A stretch of 64,000 nt of DNA from an uncultured Bacteroidia bacterium. GTDB lineage: Bacteria > Bacteroidota > Bacteroidia > Bacteroidales > UBA932. The stretch covers positions 1-64,000 of the forward strand of contig CADANY010000001.1 in assembly GCA_902789395.1 (NCBI GenBank). Reading direction: 5' to 3'. The notes below the pieces were generated by a model, which saw only the letters and a list, made by a program, of their open reading frames with translations, was not told the DNA's origin and did not search any database. Within the stretch, counting starts at the first letter, position 1. Each line of letters starts with the position of its first letter. A program made the translations under genes and the position numbers. This document shows positions 24,238 to 32,536 of the stretch, piece after piece.

Positions 24238-25192
24238 CTTTCTGATCCATATTGTTCTGATCCTTTTCGCACTGGCTTTTCTCCCTACGCGGGCGAACGG
24301 CCAGTTCAAGAAGGACGCCTTTTCGCAGACCTACGCCAACCCCAACGATACGACCCAGCGCGATTCGATCGACACGATGTTCTCCTTCAAGGAATTCTTC
24401 GGAGGCGTCGCCCATAAACGGAACGTAAGGATCGGCTCCCTGTTCGGCGGATCGACCGTCTTCATCGGTTCCCAGCAGATCCACAACAAGCAATACTGGA
24501 AGCTTCCGATCGTCTACGGCGGGATCGGCGCCGGTATCGGAACCGGATTTTACTTCCGGTCCAAATACAATGCTTCGGTCTCGGCTTACGAGGAGGCTTA
24601 TGCAGCCGACCCGGAGACGACGATCACCATCAACGAGAACTACAAGACTTACAGCACGCTCGGCTTCGTCGGAGCAGGACTGGTCTGGTGGGGCACATTG
24701 ATGGACGGTACGATCAACTACAAGAAAGGCGATCCCTCGCAGCATCCCGGCCGGGCGACCATCTACTCGCTCCTCCTCCCGGGACTCGGACAGATCTACA
24801 ACCAGGAATACTGGAAAGTACCGCTATACTGGGGTCTTATGGCCGGCTCCATCCACTTCTACAACGTCAACAACACAAACTACCGACGCTATAAACGGGT
24901 CCATAACGAGGCTACCGATCCCGAGATTGCCTATACGGGACCGATTACGGCTGAGAACGCTCTCTATTACAGGGACGTCTTCCGACGCTACCGGGACTGG
25001 TCGATCGCTGCGATTCTGCTCTCTTATTTCATCCAGGTGATCGACGCCAACGTATTCTCGTACATGATGGACTTCCAGGTCTCCGACGATCTTTCGATGG
25101 ACCTGCAGCCAACCTTTATTCTCCCTGATACCGGATATGCTACGCTCTACGGCTCCCCTGCCGTCGGCATGCGCCTAGGGTTCCGGTTTTAA
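24230..25192 (+). CDS. DUF5683 family exported protein
   Basis: A 320-residue protein with a signal peptide (NFLIHIVLILFALAFLPTRANGQ). The second half has several membrane-spanning or surface-seeking stretches and the DUF5683 marks RATIYSLLLPGLGQIYNQEYWKVPLYWG (about 178-205) and the paired NYKTYSTLGFVGAG. In Bacteroidetes this gene usually stands between parB and a lytic transglycosylase gene, as here. The function is unknown; the location suggests an envelope protein expressed together with chromosome partition genes. Confidence 0.85.
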   Translation: MRNFLIHIVLILFALAFLPTRANGQFKKDAFSQTYANPNDTTQRDSIDTMFSFKEFFGGVAHKRNVRIGSLFGGSTVFIGSQQIHNKQYWKLPIVYGGIGAGIGTGFYFRSKYNASVSAYEEAYAADPETTITINENYKTYSTLGFVGAGLVWWGTLMDGTINYKKGDPSQHPGRATIYSLLLPGLGQIYNQEYWKVPLYWGLMAGSIHFYNVNNTNYRRYKRVHNEATDPEIAYTGPITAENALYYRDVFRRYRDWSIAAILLSYFIQVIDANVFSYMMDFQVSDDLSMDLQPTFILPDTGYATLYGSPAVGMRLGFRF

Positions 25193-25203
25193 CACATCCG
25201 ATT

Positions 25204-26874
25204 ATGAATTTCAGAAAGATACTCTTCGCCGCATCACTTCTTCTCTGTCTGGTCCAGCCCGTCCCGGCCCAGGACCATTTCAAAAGCAGGAAACAGCTGA
25301 TCCGGGAAAATGAACTGCTCCGGCAGCGGATCAAGGATCTTGAGGACGAGATCGAATGGTATAAAAACGACATCAACGAGAAAGACAGTCTCCGAAAGGA
25401 ACTGATTACCCTCTTCCAGGAAAATGAAAACAAGGTGGCGGAAGAGTTCGAACCGGCCCCGTACACGGCGGAAATGACCGACAGCCTCCTGAGCGTCTGG
25501 TATCTCCACCGTGAAAACCGCCAGCTCGGAGAAGAAGAGCCGTTCAATGTCGACAGTGTCTCATTCACGACCGATGTCCCGGACAGCGTTCTGATCGGAA
25601 GGCTCTCCAGGATGAATTCATTCATGACACTCCCCTACAACGAGACGGTCAAGAACTGCATGATTCTCTATTCCGAGAAGATGCCGAAGAAGATGTGTAA
25701 CATGCTGGGTCTGTCCGGCTACTATTTCCCTATTTTCGAAGAGACTTTCCGCAAATACAACCTCCCGCTCGAACTGAAATACGTCGCCATCATCGAATCT
25801 GCCCTCAATCCGACGGCTGTTTCCCGGGTCGGCGCAACCGGCATGTGGCAGTTCATGTATAAGACCGCCAAGAGCTACGGATTGGAGATCAACTCGTATG
25901 TAGATGAGCGACGGGATCCTTTCGCCTCCGTCGACGCGGCCGCCCGTTACCTCCGGGACGCTTACAAGATCTTCGGAGACTGGAACCTTGCGATCTCGTC
26001 CTACAACTGCGGCTCCGGAAATGTCAATAAAGCGATCAAACGCGCGGGCGGAAAGACCGATTTCTGGTCGATCTATCCGTATCTTCCGAAAGAGACGAGA
26101 GGATATGTTCCGCTTATGGTCGGAGCGATGTACGCGTCCAATTACGCCAAAGAATACGGGTTGGAACCGACGCCGACCATGCTCCCGGCCAGGGTCGATA
26201 CCTTCTATATCAAAAAGAACCTCCATTTCCGGCAGATCAGTGAAGTAATCGGCATTCCGATCGACGATCTCCGCGACCTGAACCCCCAGTATTACCAGGA
26301 TATCATTCCGGGGAATCAGGGAGAGTACATCCTCCGGCTTCCCTACCACTACAGTTCCGATTTCCTGGAAATGCAGGACTCGATCTACCGCTACAAGGCC
26401 GGAGAGGTCTTCGTCTCCAGAATCGAGGTAGACCGGTATGGCCGGCCGACCGATCATTCCAGAAACGGGGGTGACGTTTCTTCCGGACGGAACGCTTCTC
26501 AGGGAAGCGGAGAGTGGGTCTATTATAAAGTAAGGAGCGGAGATACGCTCGGTAAGATTGCATCCCGCAACAGAGTATCCGTCAGGCAGTTACAAAACTG
26601 GAACGGATTGCGCGGGTCCAACATCCGAGCCGGTCAGAGACTCAAGGTCGGACGGCGGAGCGGTTCTTATGCCAATGTTTCCGGCTCCTCATCAGCCAAG
26701 CCTTCCGGCTCCTCTTCTGGCGCTTCCTACACGACGTATACCGTCAAGAGCGGCGATACCCTCTACAAAATTGCCAAGCGGTATCCCGGCGTAACCGCCC
26801 AGGAAATCATGAAATACAACGGAATCGGGGAGAAACTCAGCATCGGGCAGAAAATCAAGATTCCGAAGCATTAG
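25204..26874 (+). CDS. Membrane-associated lytic murein transglycosylase with two LysM domains (MltD-like)
   Basis: A 556-residue exported enzyme that cleaves the glycan strands of peptidoglycan. Order: signal peptide (1-23), a coiled-coil-like segment (about 30-75), a lysozyme-like SLT domain (about 180-310) with the catalytic glutamate E198 in YVAIIESALNP and GATGMWQFMYKTAKSYGL, and two LysM repeats (about 437-482 and 510-555) each with VRSGDTLxKIA-type cores. The 3' end overlaps the convergent HhH gene by 4 bases. Expected to be periplasmic/outer-membrane associated. Confidence 0.93.
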   Translation: MNFRKILFAASLLLCLVQPVPAQDHFKSRKQLIRENELLRQRIKDLEDEIEWYKNDINEKDSLRKELITLFQENENKVAEEFEPAPYTAEMTDSLLSVWYLHRENRQLGEEEPFNVDSVSFTTDVPDSVLIGRLSRMNSFMTLPYNETVKNCMILYSEKMPKKMCNMLGLSGYYFPIFEETFRKYNLPLELKYVAIIESALNPTAVSRVGATGMWQFMYKTAKSYGLEINSYVDERRDPFASVDAAARYLRDAYKIFGDWNLAISSYNCGSGNVNKAIKRAGGKTDFWSIYPYLPKETRGYVPLMVGAMYASNYAKEYGLEPTPTMLPARVDTFYIKKNLHFRQISEVIGIPIDDLRDLNPQYYQDIIPGNQGEYILRLPYHYSSDFLEMQDSIYRYKAGEVFVSRIEVDRYGRPTDHSRNGGDVSSGRNASQGSGEWVYYKVRSGDTLGKIASRNRVSVRQLQNWNGLRGSNIRAGQRLKVGRRSGSYANVSGSSSAKPSGSSSGASYTTYTVKSGDTLYKIAKRYPGVTAQEIMKYNGIGEKLSIGQKIKIPKH

Positions 26875-28520
26875 AAATCAAACCGCGACTGGATCCGAAG
26901 CTCGGCTTTGCCGGGCTTTTTTTCGACCTGCCAGGGCGTAGCCATCCATCCGGCCTTCCCGTACAGGCGGAGCCGCCCTCGCCCAAACCGGATCTCACAA
27001 GTTCCATAGGCCGAGAGCGAGAATCCTCTTCCCCAATAAGCCGGGACGGAGAAAAGGCCCGGCAGATCACGCTCGTAACAATACAGACGGACATTCCAGG
27101 AATCCGCCCGAAAGAGCGTTCCCCGGCCCCAAAAAGAGAATGTCCCGGTCTTCCTGCCTGCCTCTGCATAGGCCAGGATGCCCAGCGATTCAGCCGCAGC
27201 TGCATGGATACGTAATTTCGCAGTCCACAGGGACGTTTCTCTCACCGCTTCGGAGCGGAAATCGATCCGCCGTCCGGGGCTGTAATTGCGGAACCTGCCG
27301 ACTGTCCGGATCGTGAGCGTATACACATCCGTTATCCGGCAGGTCCATTCCGCCGCCCCCTGCAGTTGTCTCCGGGAGGGATTTCGGACGGGTTCGGGGA
27401 GCAAGGAGCCTTCCAGGGTTGCAGAGAGCGTATTCCGCCGGTCCCTGTACTCCCCTCCCGTCGAGACGCTGTAGCTTCCGTACCGCTTGCCGGAATAACC
27501 GGTCGGGACAGCCCGGAAACGGAATCCCGCTTTCCCGTTTTCCCCGACCGGGAAAAGGGCTCCGCCGACACCGGCCAGGGTGCGGGCCGCCCCGCCGTAG
27601 GCCACCTCGCCGAAAAGATGAATCGTCCGGATGCTCCATCGCACGTCCCCGGAGACCTGCATGGGATCCCCTTTCGGTCCCCAGACCGTTACGCCCACCC
27701 CACCGCTACGGAACAGGCGGGACAGGTGGGCGGCGATGCCCTGAGGGGAGACAAGCGGCAGGGACAGGGCATATTTCCATGGACCAGAAGATCCGTCGTA
27801 CGAGAGTCCCCGGAAGGTCCCAAGTCCCGACCAGGAAGAGGAGGCAACGATACCGCCCGGGCGTTTGGAAAATCCGGAAAGCGAGGTCGGCGAAGTCAGA
27901 TCCAGTCCGCTCCACAGGCAGAGTCCCTGGCCGTACCGGGCATGGAAATCGCCGAGGACAAGCCGTCCGGCACGGCCTGCCAATGACAGGGAAAATGATC
28001 CCCCCTCCTCACCGCCTGCCGTCCTTCGGAAAGCCACATTCAGTCCCTTCCCCGGCCCCCAGACCCTCGAATACCGTGCTCCCCAAAGTCCCTGAATGGA
28101 CGACTTATACTGGACGCCACCCCTCAAGAAAAGGGTTCGTTTCCTGGAAAGGGAGTCCGACGCTCCCGAAGGAGCAAAAGAAAGAAAGGGACGGAGCGCC
28201 CGGGCGGATTCCGGATTGAATCCGTCGATCAGCGCCAGTTCCGCCTCCGAAAGAATCTCGCCATACCTCATCCTGTAATCGACAAGGGATGCCGCTTGGA
28301 AGGGGGTCATCAGGCCCGTCTCGAAGAGGCGCTCCGCCGATGCGGTATTGATCCGGACTGGATGACGGGAGAGCGATTCATAATAGGCAAGGACTGATTC
28401 GTCAAGTTCAGACGCATCGGAGAGTCCGGTCAGATAAAGGACAGAGGGAAGGAGGCTTTCCTGGGCGGAGAGGATCGCCGCCCGGAAGCATACGATCCAT
28501 AGGAGGAGTATCTTTTTCAT
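26871..28520 (-). CDS. Helix-hairpin-helix domain protein with outer-membrane-like C-terminal region
   Basis: A 549-residue exported protein: signal peptide MKKILLLWIVCFRAAILSAQ, then two helix-hairpin-helix units (about 50-112, VRINTASAERLFETGLMTPFQAASLVDYR), as in ComEA-like proteins, then a long region of alternating short beta-strands with many Gly, Arg and aromatic residues, ending in Phe, which looks like a beta-barrel. This architecture is frequent in Bacteroidetes; a role in DNA binding at the cell surface is plausible but not shown. Start at 28520 is the first residue of the leader. Confidence 0.8.
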   Translation of the reverse strand: MKKILLLWIVCFRAAILSAQESLLPSVLYLTGLSDASELDESVLAYYESLSRHPVRINTASAERLFETGLMTPFQAASLVDYRMRYGEILSEAELALIDGFNPESARALRPFLSFAPSGASDSLSRKRTLFLRGGVQYKSSIQGLWGARYSRVWGPGKGLNVAFRRTAGGEEGGSFSLSLAGRAGRLVLGDFHARYGQGLCLWSGLDLTSPTSLSGFSKRPGGIVASSSWSGLGTFRGLSYDGSSGPWKYALSLPLVSPQGIAAHLSRLFRSGGVGVTVWGPKGDPMQVSGDVRWSIRTIHLFGEVAYGGAARTLAGVGGALFPVGENGKAGFRFRAVPTGYSGKRYGSYSVSTGGEYRDRRNTLSATLEGSLLPEPVRNPSRRQLQGAAEWTCRITDVYTLTIRTVGRFRNYSPGRRIDFRSEAVRETSLWTAKLRIHAAAAESLGILAYAEAGRKTGTFSFWGRGTLFRADSWNVRLYCYERDLPGLFSVPAYWGRGFSLSAYGTCEIRFGRGRLRLYGKAGWMATPWQVEKKPGKAELRIQSRFDF

Positions 28521-28633
28521 AGCAGTCTTTTCACCTAAAATAAGGATTTGTTCCTTCAGGATGCGATTTTTGACTGGTTTCACTATGATTTTTTATCTTT
28601 TTTATCGAAATTTGCGTATTAAATATTCGCCTC

Positions 28634-29176
28634 ATGGAAAAAATTCAAGTTCACGAAAAGACCTTCCGGCTTTGCATTCCTTATGAGAAGATTGAAAAAG
28701 CCATCGATGCGGTCGCAGATAAACTCAACCGCGACTACAAGGACAAAAAGGGATCGAACGCCTTCCTGTGCATTCTGAACGGTTCGATCATGTTTACGGC
28801 TGAACTGATGAAGCGGAGCCGGTTCGATGCGGAACTCCTGACCATGAAGATTTCCTCCTATGAAGGCACAACCTCTACCGGCGTGATCCGCGAGGTGATC
28901 GGCCTATCCGGAGAAGTCGCCGGCAAGAATATCATCATCGTGGAAGACATCGTCGACTCCGGCAATACGATAGAAGTCATCTATAACGACCTCAAGGCAA
29001 AGGGTGCCGCCGACGTTAAAGTCTGTACGATGCTTTCCAAGCCCGGCTGCTACAAGAAAGACATTCCGCTCGACTACGTCGCGATGGAGATCCCGGATGA
29101 TTTCGTCGTCGGTTTCGGTCTCGACTACAACGAACTCGGGCGCAATTACAAAGACATTTATATCCTCGACGAATAA
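28634..29176 (+). CDS. hpt: Hypoxanthine phosphoribosyltransferase
   Basis: A 180-residue purine salvage enzyme that converts hypoxanthine or guanine plus PRPP to IMP/GMP. The PRPP-binding motif IIIVEDIVDSGNT is at about 97-109 and KISSYEGTTSTG is the flexible loop; FLCILNGSIMFTAELM contains the early G-x-x-x-F-x-A-E-L-like segment, and C-terminal VVGFGLDYNELGRNYKDIYIL is typical. adk starts one base after the stop codon TAA (TAATATG). Confidence 0.94.
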   Translation: MEKIQVHEKTFRLCIPYEKIEKAIDAVADKLNRDYKDKKGSNAFLCILNGSIMFTAELMKRSRFDAELLTMKISSYEGTTSTGVIREVIGLSGEVAGKNIIIVEDIVDSGNTIEVIYNDLKAKGAADVKVCTMLSKPGCYKKDIPLDYVAMEIPDDFVVGFGLDYNELGRNYKDIYILDE

Positions 29177-29177
29177 T

Positions 29178-29750
29178 ATGAAATATTACATCCTCTTTGG
29201 CCCTCCGGGAGCCGGTAAAGGCACCCAGGCCAGCGCAATGGTCGAAAAATTCAACCTCTGCCACCTCTCTACCGGCGAACTCCTCCGCAGCGAGATCGCC
29301 GCAGGAACCCAGCTCGGACTCCAGGCAAAGGCTCTCATAGAAGCAGGCTCCCTCGTTCCTGACGAAGTTGTCGAAGGAATGATCGAATCGAAATTCAAGT
29401 CTGTCCAAGGAGTAGACGGTTTCCTCCTCGACGGTTTTCCGCGCACGATTGCCCAGGCAGAAGCCCTTGATTCCATGCTTGACAAAAACGGAGAAAAGGT
29501 AACGGCCGTCGTATCCATCATGATCCCGGACGAGATGATCATGGAACGAATCCGCCACCGCGCTTCGATCGAGGGCCGTGCAGACGATGCCAAGGAAGAG
29601 GTCGTTGCAAACCGTATCAAGACCTACCACGACAAGACGGAACCGCTCGTCGACTTCTACAAGGCAACGGACCGGTATCATGAAATCGACGGTGTCGGCA
29701 CGATCGACGAAGTCCGCAGCCGCATCTTCGAAACGATGGAAAAATTCTAA
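29178..29750 (+). CDS. adk: Adenylate kinase
   Basis: A 190-residue kinase catalysing ATP + AMP to 2 ADP. P-loop GPPGAGKGTQ is at residues 8-17; HLSTGELLRSEI, GSLVPDEVV and LLDGFPRTIAQAEAL (about 80-94) are the AMP-site segments; RASIEGRADD marks a short LID region without the long zinc-binding insertion, the short-type enzyme usual in Bacteroidetes. The FMN-binding-domain gene follows one base after the stop. In related genomes obgE is usually the next gene, but here it is 23 kb away. Confidence 0.95.
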   Translation: MKYYILFGPPGAGKGTQASAMVEKFNLCHLSTGELLRSEIAAGTQLGLQAKALIEAGSLVPDEVVEGMIESKFKSVQGVDGFLLDGFPRTIAQAEALDSMLDKNGEKVTAVVSIMIPDEMIMERIRHRASIEGRADDAKEEVVANRIKTYHDKTEPLVDFYKATDRYHEIDGVGTIDEVRSRIFETMEKF

Positions 29751-29751
29751 G

Positions 29752-30132
29752 ATGAAAAAAGCCATTCCCTTTTTTGTGACCGCAGGGATTCTTGCGGTCC
29801 TTTTGGCAGCGAATCCTGTCAAGATAATTACGATTGATACGACAAACCTCGTCAAGAATGTATGGGGTTACAATGGCCTCACTCCGGTCAGCATAACCCT
29901 GACCAACGGAAAGATTACTGAAATCGTTCCGCTGAAAAACGATGAGGATCCGCTCTATTTCAAGATGGTAACCGAGAGCGGTCTCTTTACGAAACTGAAC
30001 GGAAAAACGCCGGAAGAGGCACTGAAAGTCAATCTTGACGCTGTCTCCGGTGCGACCTATTCTTCCGAAGGAATCATAAAGAATATCCGCGCCGGCCTGA
30101 AAGCCGCCGCGGATTCCGTCAAAGTCCGGTAG
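29752..30132 (+). CDS. Small exported FMN-binding domain protein
   Basis: A 126-residue protein with a signal sequence or anchor (KKAIPFFVTAGILAVLLAANPV) and one FMN-binding domain like that of the Rnf/Nqr G subunits. It contains NLVKNVWGYNGLTPVSITL and VDAVSGATYSSEGI-like DAVSGATYSS, where the threonine is the site on which FMN is normally attached covalently. Likely periplasmic, electron-transfer related. No partner Rnf/Nqr genes are near. It sits directly after adk and is followed by the palindromic element at 30141-30258. Confidence 0.82.
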   Translation: MKKAIPFFVTAGILAVLLAANPVKIITIDTTNLVKNVWGYNGLTPVSITLTNGKITEIVPLKNDEDPLYFKMVTESGLFTKLNGKTPEEALKVNLDAVSGATYSSEGIIKNIRAGLKAAADSVKVR

Positions 30133-30140
30133 GACAGACA

Positions 30141-30258
30141 CAGAACCAGGGGACTTTTATCCTGAAACCTATGCCACCCTCGGCACTATAAGAGGGAGGG
30201 GCCCTTTAGGGAGGGGCCGCGAAGCGGCGGTTTCAGGATGATAAGTCCCCTGGTTCTG
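30141..30258. repeat. 118-bp MITE-like inverted-repeat element
   Basis: The left arm 30141-30169 (cagaaccaggggactt...) and right arm 30229-30258 are inverse copies over about 29 bases with one or two mismatches. The middle holds ggaggggccctttagggaggggcc and gccgcgaagcggc, so it can fold into further hairpins. It lies exactly between the convergent FMN-binding and sulfatase genes, so it may also act as a two-way terminator. No coding capacity. Confidence 0.75.
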
Positions 30259-30262
30259 CGTA

Positions 30263-32536
30263 CTACTGCTCGATATCGAGCGATGCTTTGAATATCTTGC
30301 CGGTAAAGAGGAACGGGGAAGAATAGTCATCATTGACCGGCACACCCCACTGGCGACCGACCTGGATGGCATTCAGTTTCCCCGGCATGTTCATCTTCAC
30401 AGACAGTTCCTTCTGACCGACCGGAACGTCATCGATCGACAGGAAGACCGTTGAACGTTTCCCTTTGTGTTCAACCTTGACCTTAACGACCGATGAACCC
30501 TTTGGAAGCGGCCGGTCTGCAACCAGTTTCTCACCATCGGACGTAGCATAGACCAGTTGTCCGTCCATCGTATAAAGTGCAAACTGATGCTGGGAAACCA
30601 GAATTCCGCTGGGATGCTCCCCTGCCTCGTCGATGAAGACGGAAAGCGTATACGGCTTCCCCTGGGTTCCGTCAAAGAAGGGATATTCTCCCCAGCCTCG
30701 GGCGCCGGTATAGACGTCATAATGGGCCCGCTGCAGGTTCGGGTAATGCTCGGGATCCGCATTCTTGCCGTCTTTCAAGGGGAAGACATTGTTCCGGACA
30801 GCCTCTTTTTCAAATTCAGCCAAAAGCTCTTTGACCTTCTTCGGATACTTCTTGGCCAGATCGCGGCTTTCGTTGAAATCCTCCTTCAGGTTATACAGAC
30901 GTACCTCGGTATCCGGATAGATATTCTTCCGAAGTCCATTGACGGCTCCGTTCGGGAATTCAACTTTCCAACCATCCTTATATAGGGCATAGGATGTGTT
31001 CAGTTCATAATACTGAAGCTTTTTGCGGTCTTCGACATGGTTGTCAGGCGAAGTGACGGCATAGGCAAAACTGGTCCCGTCAACCGGGGTCTGCGGATAC
31101 CCGTTGATCACCTCCGGAACCGAGCTTTGGGTCAGTTCGACCGTCGTCGGGAAAATATCCGTCACGTGCGTGTATTGGGTGCGGATACCGCCTGTTTCCT
31201 TGATCCCGGCAGGATAGTAGACAATCAGTCCGTCATGGGTACCGCCCTCGTAATCAGCCCATTTCTTATAGTAACGGAAAGGCGTGTTGCAGGCCTGTGC
31301 CCAACCGGTGTTATAGAAAGGCTGGGTACGCTCGTCGCCGTAGTGGTCATACTTAGCCAATTCCGCAGCAATAAAATCCTGCTCCTCCTTCGGAGAGAGT
31401 TCACGGCCGCCGGTACGTCCTCCTTCGCCGGATGCACCGTTATCGCCCATCGCAATAATAATCAAAGAATTGTCGAGTTCTCCGATTCGTCGGAGGAAAT
31501 CCACGATCCGGCCGATCTCATAGTCTGCCTCGCTCATGAACCCGGCGAATACTTCCATCTGACGGGCATAGAGCTTCCGTTCATCGGCGCTGAGCGCATT
31601 CCAATCTTGGACGTCTGCATTCGTAATAGGAAGTTCCACATTCTTCGGGACGATACCCATCTCTTTCTGCCGGCGGAGCGTTTCCTTGGCGTACTCGCTC
31701 CAACCGCTGTCGAAACGGCCATGATACATGTCGATCCATTCTTTCGAAGCATGGAAAGGGGTATGGGCCGTACCTGGAGCGAAATAAAGGAAGAAAGGTT
31801 GCTCAGGTGCGGCGGCCTTCTGGTCGGCGATATAATTAATCGCCTCGTCTGCCATCCGGACGATGAAAGGGCGGCCCTGCGGATCCTCCGGTTCACGGTG
31901 GGTGTCCCGATAGACAAGCGGATGCCACTGGTCACCGGCCCCGGAAGAAGCATTGAAACCATAATAATGGTCAAAGCCGCGTCCGGTCGGCCAGCGGTTG
32001 AACGGTCCCGCGTTGGTACTGTTCTCTGCCGGAGCCAAATTGTACTTTCCGACACAGAATGTCGCATAACCGTTATCACGGAGAATCTCCGCCATGGTAC
32101 CGTTTTCCATCGGGAGATAGGTATCATATCCCGGCGCTCCATACTTGTCATCGTTGAAGCGTCCCATATGGTTGGCATGATGGTTCCGGCCGGTAATCAG
32201 GCATGCGCGGGTTGCGGCGCTGATAGCAGCCGTATGGAAATTATTAAATCGTAACCCATTGGCTGCCAGATAGTCCATTGTCGGCATCTCAATTAACCCT
32301 CCAAATGCGGAACTAGTGCCGAATCCCGTGTCGTCCAGGATGATCCAGACAACGTTCGGGGAGCCGGGACGGGCGACAGGATTGTGCCTCGGATAGGCCG
32401 TCTGGGTTTCCGCGACGGTCCGTCCGATCTTTCCGGTAAACTCCGGAACGGGACTGTACTGGGCAAGTGCGGGATTGGCAGCCAGAAGGGCGCCTCCGGC
32501 TGCGAGGCCGGTCATCAGTCTATTTCTATTTTCCAT
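30263..32536 (-). CDS. Arylsulfatase, S-type, 757 residues
   Basis: A formylglycine-dependent sulfatase that removes sulfate esters. It has an Ala-rich leader (MTGLAAGGALLAANPALAQ), the metal site VVWIILDDTGFG (about 62-73), and the modification motif S106-A-A-T-R110 in ISAATRACLITGRN. The motif is of the Ser type with Ala in place of the usual Pro; the Ser is normally converted by an anSME maturase. FFLYFAPGTAHTPFHAS is the second metal/substrate segment. A further 200-residue C-terminal domain is unusual among short sulfatases. Overlaps the next sulfatase gene by 11 bases. No maturase gene is present here. Confidence 0.9.
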   Translation of the reverse strand: MENRNRLMTGLAAGGALLAANPALAQYSPVPEFTGKIGRTVAETQTAYPRHNPVARPGSPNVVWIILDDTGFGTSSAFGGLIEMPTMDYLAANGLRFNNFHTAAISAATRACLITGRNHHANHMGRFNDDKYGAPGYDTYLPMENGTMAEILRDNGYATFCVGKYNLAPAENSTNAGPFNRWPTGRGFDHYYGFNASSGAGDQWHPLVYRDTHREPEDPQGRPFIVRMADEAINYIADQKAAAPEQPFFLYFAPGTAHTPFHASKEWIDMYHGRFDSGWSEYAKETLRRQKEMGIVPKNVELPITNADVQDWNALSADERKLYARQMEVFAGFMSEADYEIGRIVDFLRRIGELDNSLIIIAMGDNGASGEGGRTGGRELSPKEEQDFIAAELAKYDHYGDERTQPFYNTGWAQACNTPFRYYKKWADYEGGTHDGLIVYYPAGIKETGGIRTQYTHVTDIFPTTVELTQSSVPEVINGYPQTPVDGTSFAYAVTSPDNHVEDRKKLQYYELNTSYALYKDGWKVEFPNGAVNGLRKNIYPDTEVRLYNLKEDFNESRDLAKKYPKKVKELLAEFEKEAVRNNVFPLKDGKNADPEHYPNLQRAHYDVYTGARGWGEYPFFDGTQGKPYTLSVFIDEAGEHPSGILVSQHQFALYTMDGQLVYATSDGEKLVADRPLPKGSSVVKVKVEHKGKRSTVFLSIDDVPVGQKELSVKMNMPGKLNAIQVGRQWGVPVNDDYSSPFLFTGKIFKASLDIEQ

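Noticed and set aside
22385..25200. parS centromere site near parAB
   Set aside because: No convincing TGTTTCACGTGAAACA-like 16-mer was seen in this stretch; it may lie outside the window.
27366..28219. Long plus-strand open frames opposite the helix-hairpin-helix gene
   Set aside because: Arg/Pro/Gly-rich shadow frames caused by high GC; the minus-strand protein has a signal peptide and HhH motifs.
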